Shown here: positions 63,801-64,000 of the stretch, piece after piece
How positions within the stretch are numbered: position 1 is the first letter of the stretch
How the letters are laid out: each line of letters starts with the position of its first letter
Source of the DNA: Dioscorea cayenensis subsp. rotundata
Lineage: Eukaryota > Streptophyta > Magnoliopsida > Dioscoreales > Dioscoreaceae
Assembly: GCF_009730915.1 (NCBI RefSeq)
Contig: NC_052480.1
Location: 2,790,001 to 2,854,000, forward strand
DNA: 64,000 bases
Reading direction: 5' to 3'
Position numbers and translations under genes: made by a program
The notes under the pieces: model-generated
Database searches by the model: none
Seen by the model: the letters and a program-made list of their open reading frames with translations, nothing else
Told to the model about the DNA's origin: nothing

Positions 63801-64000
63801 GTTGTATCTAGCAATACCACAAAAACTATCTATAATATAACTACTGAACTCGAATCGAACAAACTAAATGAGAAGAAGAAGAATTATGCTTGTTCATGAA
63901 TAATTATGCTTTTTCCCTTATTTTGTTTTTTCTTATTTTTTAGTTGTTCTTTTAAATTTTCTATTTCTTCTTCAAGAGTTTTAATCATTTTTAATAGTTG

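Larger units (their letters stand above)
56930..64000. mobile_element. Large MuDR-type MULE with Ulp1-like peptidase, right end outside the window
   Basis: A left end near 56930 (GAAAATTGTCAGAAAAACC, CCAAAAAACCCTCCTAATTT) has the look of plant MULE termini. Inside are a plus-strand Ulp1-like gene (about 57240-60990) and a minus-strand MuDR transposase gene (about 63800-61633), converging near 61000-61600. This gene pair is known from Kaonashi/KI-type MULEs. Coding parts are GC-richer than the introns. Both genes are frame-broken. Confidence 0.8.

Overview
This window is repeat-rich, AT-rich nuclear DNA from a flowering plant. The evidence is spliced introns, LTR retrotransposons, an L1-type LINE with DUF4283 ORF1, FAR1-type and MuDR-type Mutator elements, CACTA elements, very many (TA)n tracts and plant-specific families (CC-type glutaredoxin, class II HSP20, GH1 beta-glucosidase, MIR156/157-like hairpin). 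The GH1 gene carries a transit-peptide-like N-terminus of the kind best known in monocot plastidic beta-glucosidases, so a monocot is possible, but I cannot name the species. Positions 9369-10368 are exactly 1000 N, a placeholder assembly gap.

Layout. 1-1290: 3' end of a decayed Copia element (minus strand). 1900-2215: a CACTA-like terminus. 2215-8312: a near full-length, inactivated LINE. 8389-9368 and into the gap: a CACTA end with a UTP6-like exon. 10369-11308: end-to-end remnant of a hAT-like element with a hairpin-rich (TA)n-bounded insert. 11860-12216: small MITE-like unit. 12618-18955: a complete MULE with ~515-bp TIRs, a perfect 9-bp target duplication, a broken FAR1-like transposase and a captured HMG-CoA reductase fragment. 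19877-23685: a CACTA-like element between 120-bp direct repeats. 24180-25505: a solo-LTR-like sequence with three tandem ACGT-box units. 25750-25870: a tRNA-derived SINE head.

29713-30594: a small spliced F-box-family gene, frame-broken. 33785-34141: an intact CC-type glutaredoxin with an atypical CYMS active site. 34650-34790: a MIR156/157-like hairpin. 39293-45213: a Ty3/Gypsy chromovirus with both LTRs. 45540-45916: a class II HSP20 remnant directly beside its 3' LTR. 46487-46965: a possible solo LTR. 47828-48340: a MULE-like terminal fragment. 49634-54157 (minus): a 13-exon GH1 beta-glucosidase whose exons 7-13 are clean and whose exons 1-6 carry frame lesions. 55087-55700: tandem repeats. 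56930 to the window end: a large MuDR-type MULE with a Ulp1-like C48 peptidase gene (plus) converging on a MuDR transposase gene (minus).

The host gene content is low: glutaredoxin, F-box gene, GH1 gene and perhaps the microRNA. Almost everything else is transposon, and at least three elements have picked up pieces of host genes. Many reading-frame breaks, including those in the F-box and GH1 genes, are one-base changes in homopolymer runs, so some apparent pseudogenes could be assembly errors.
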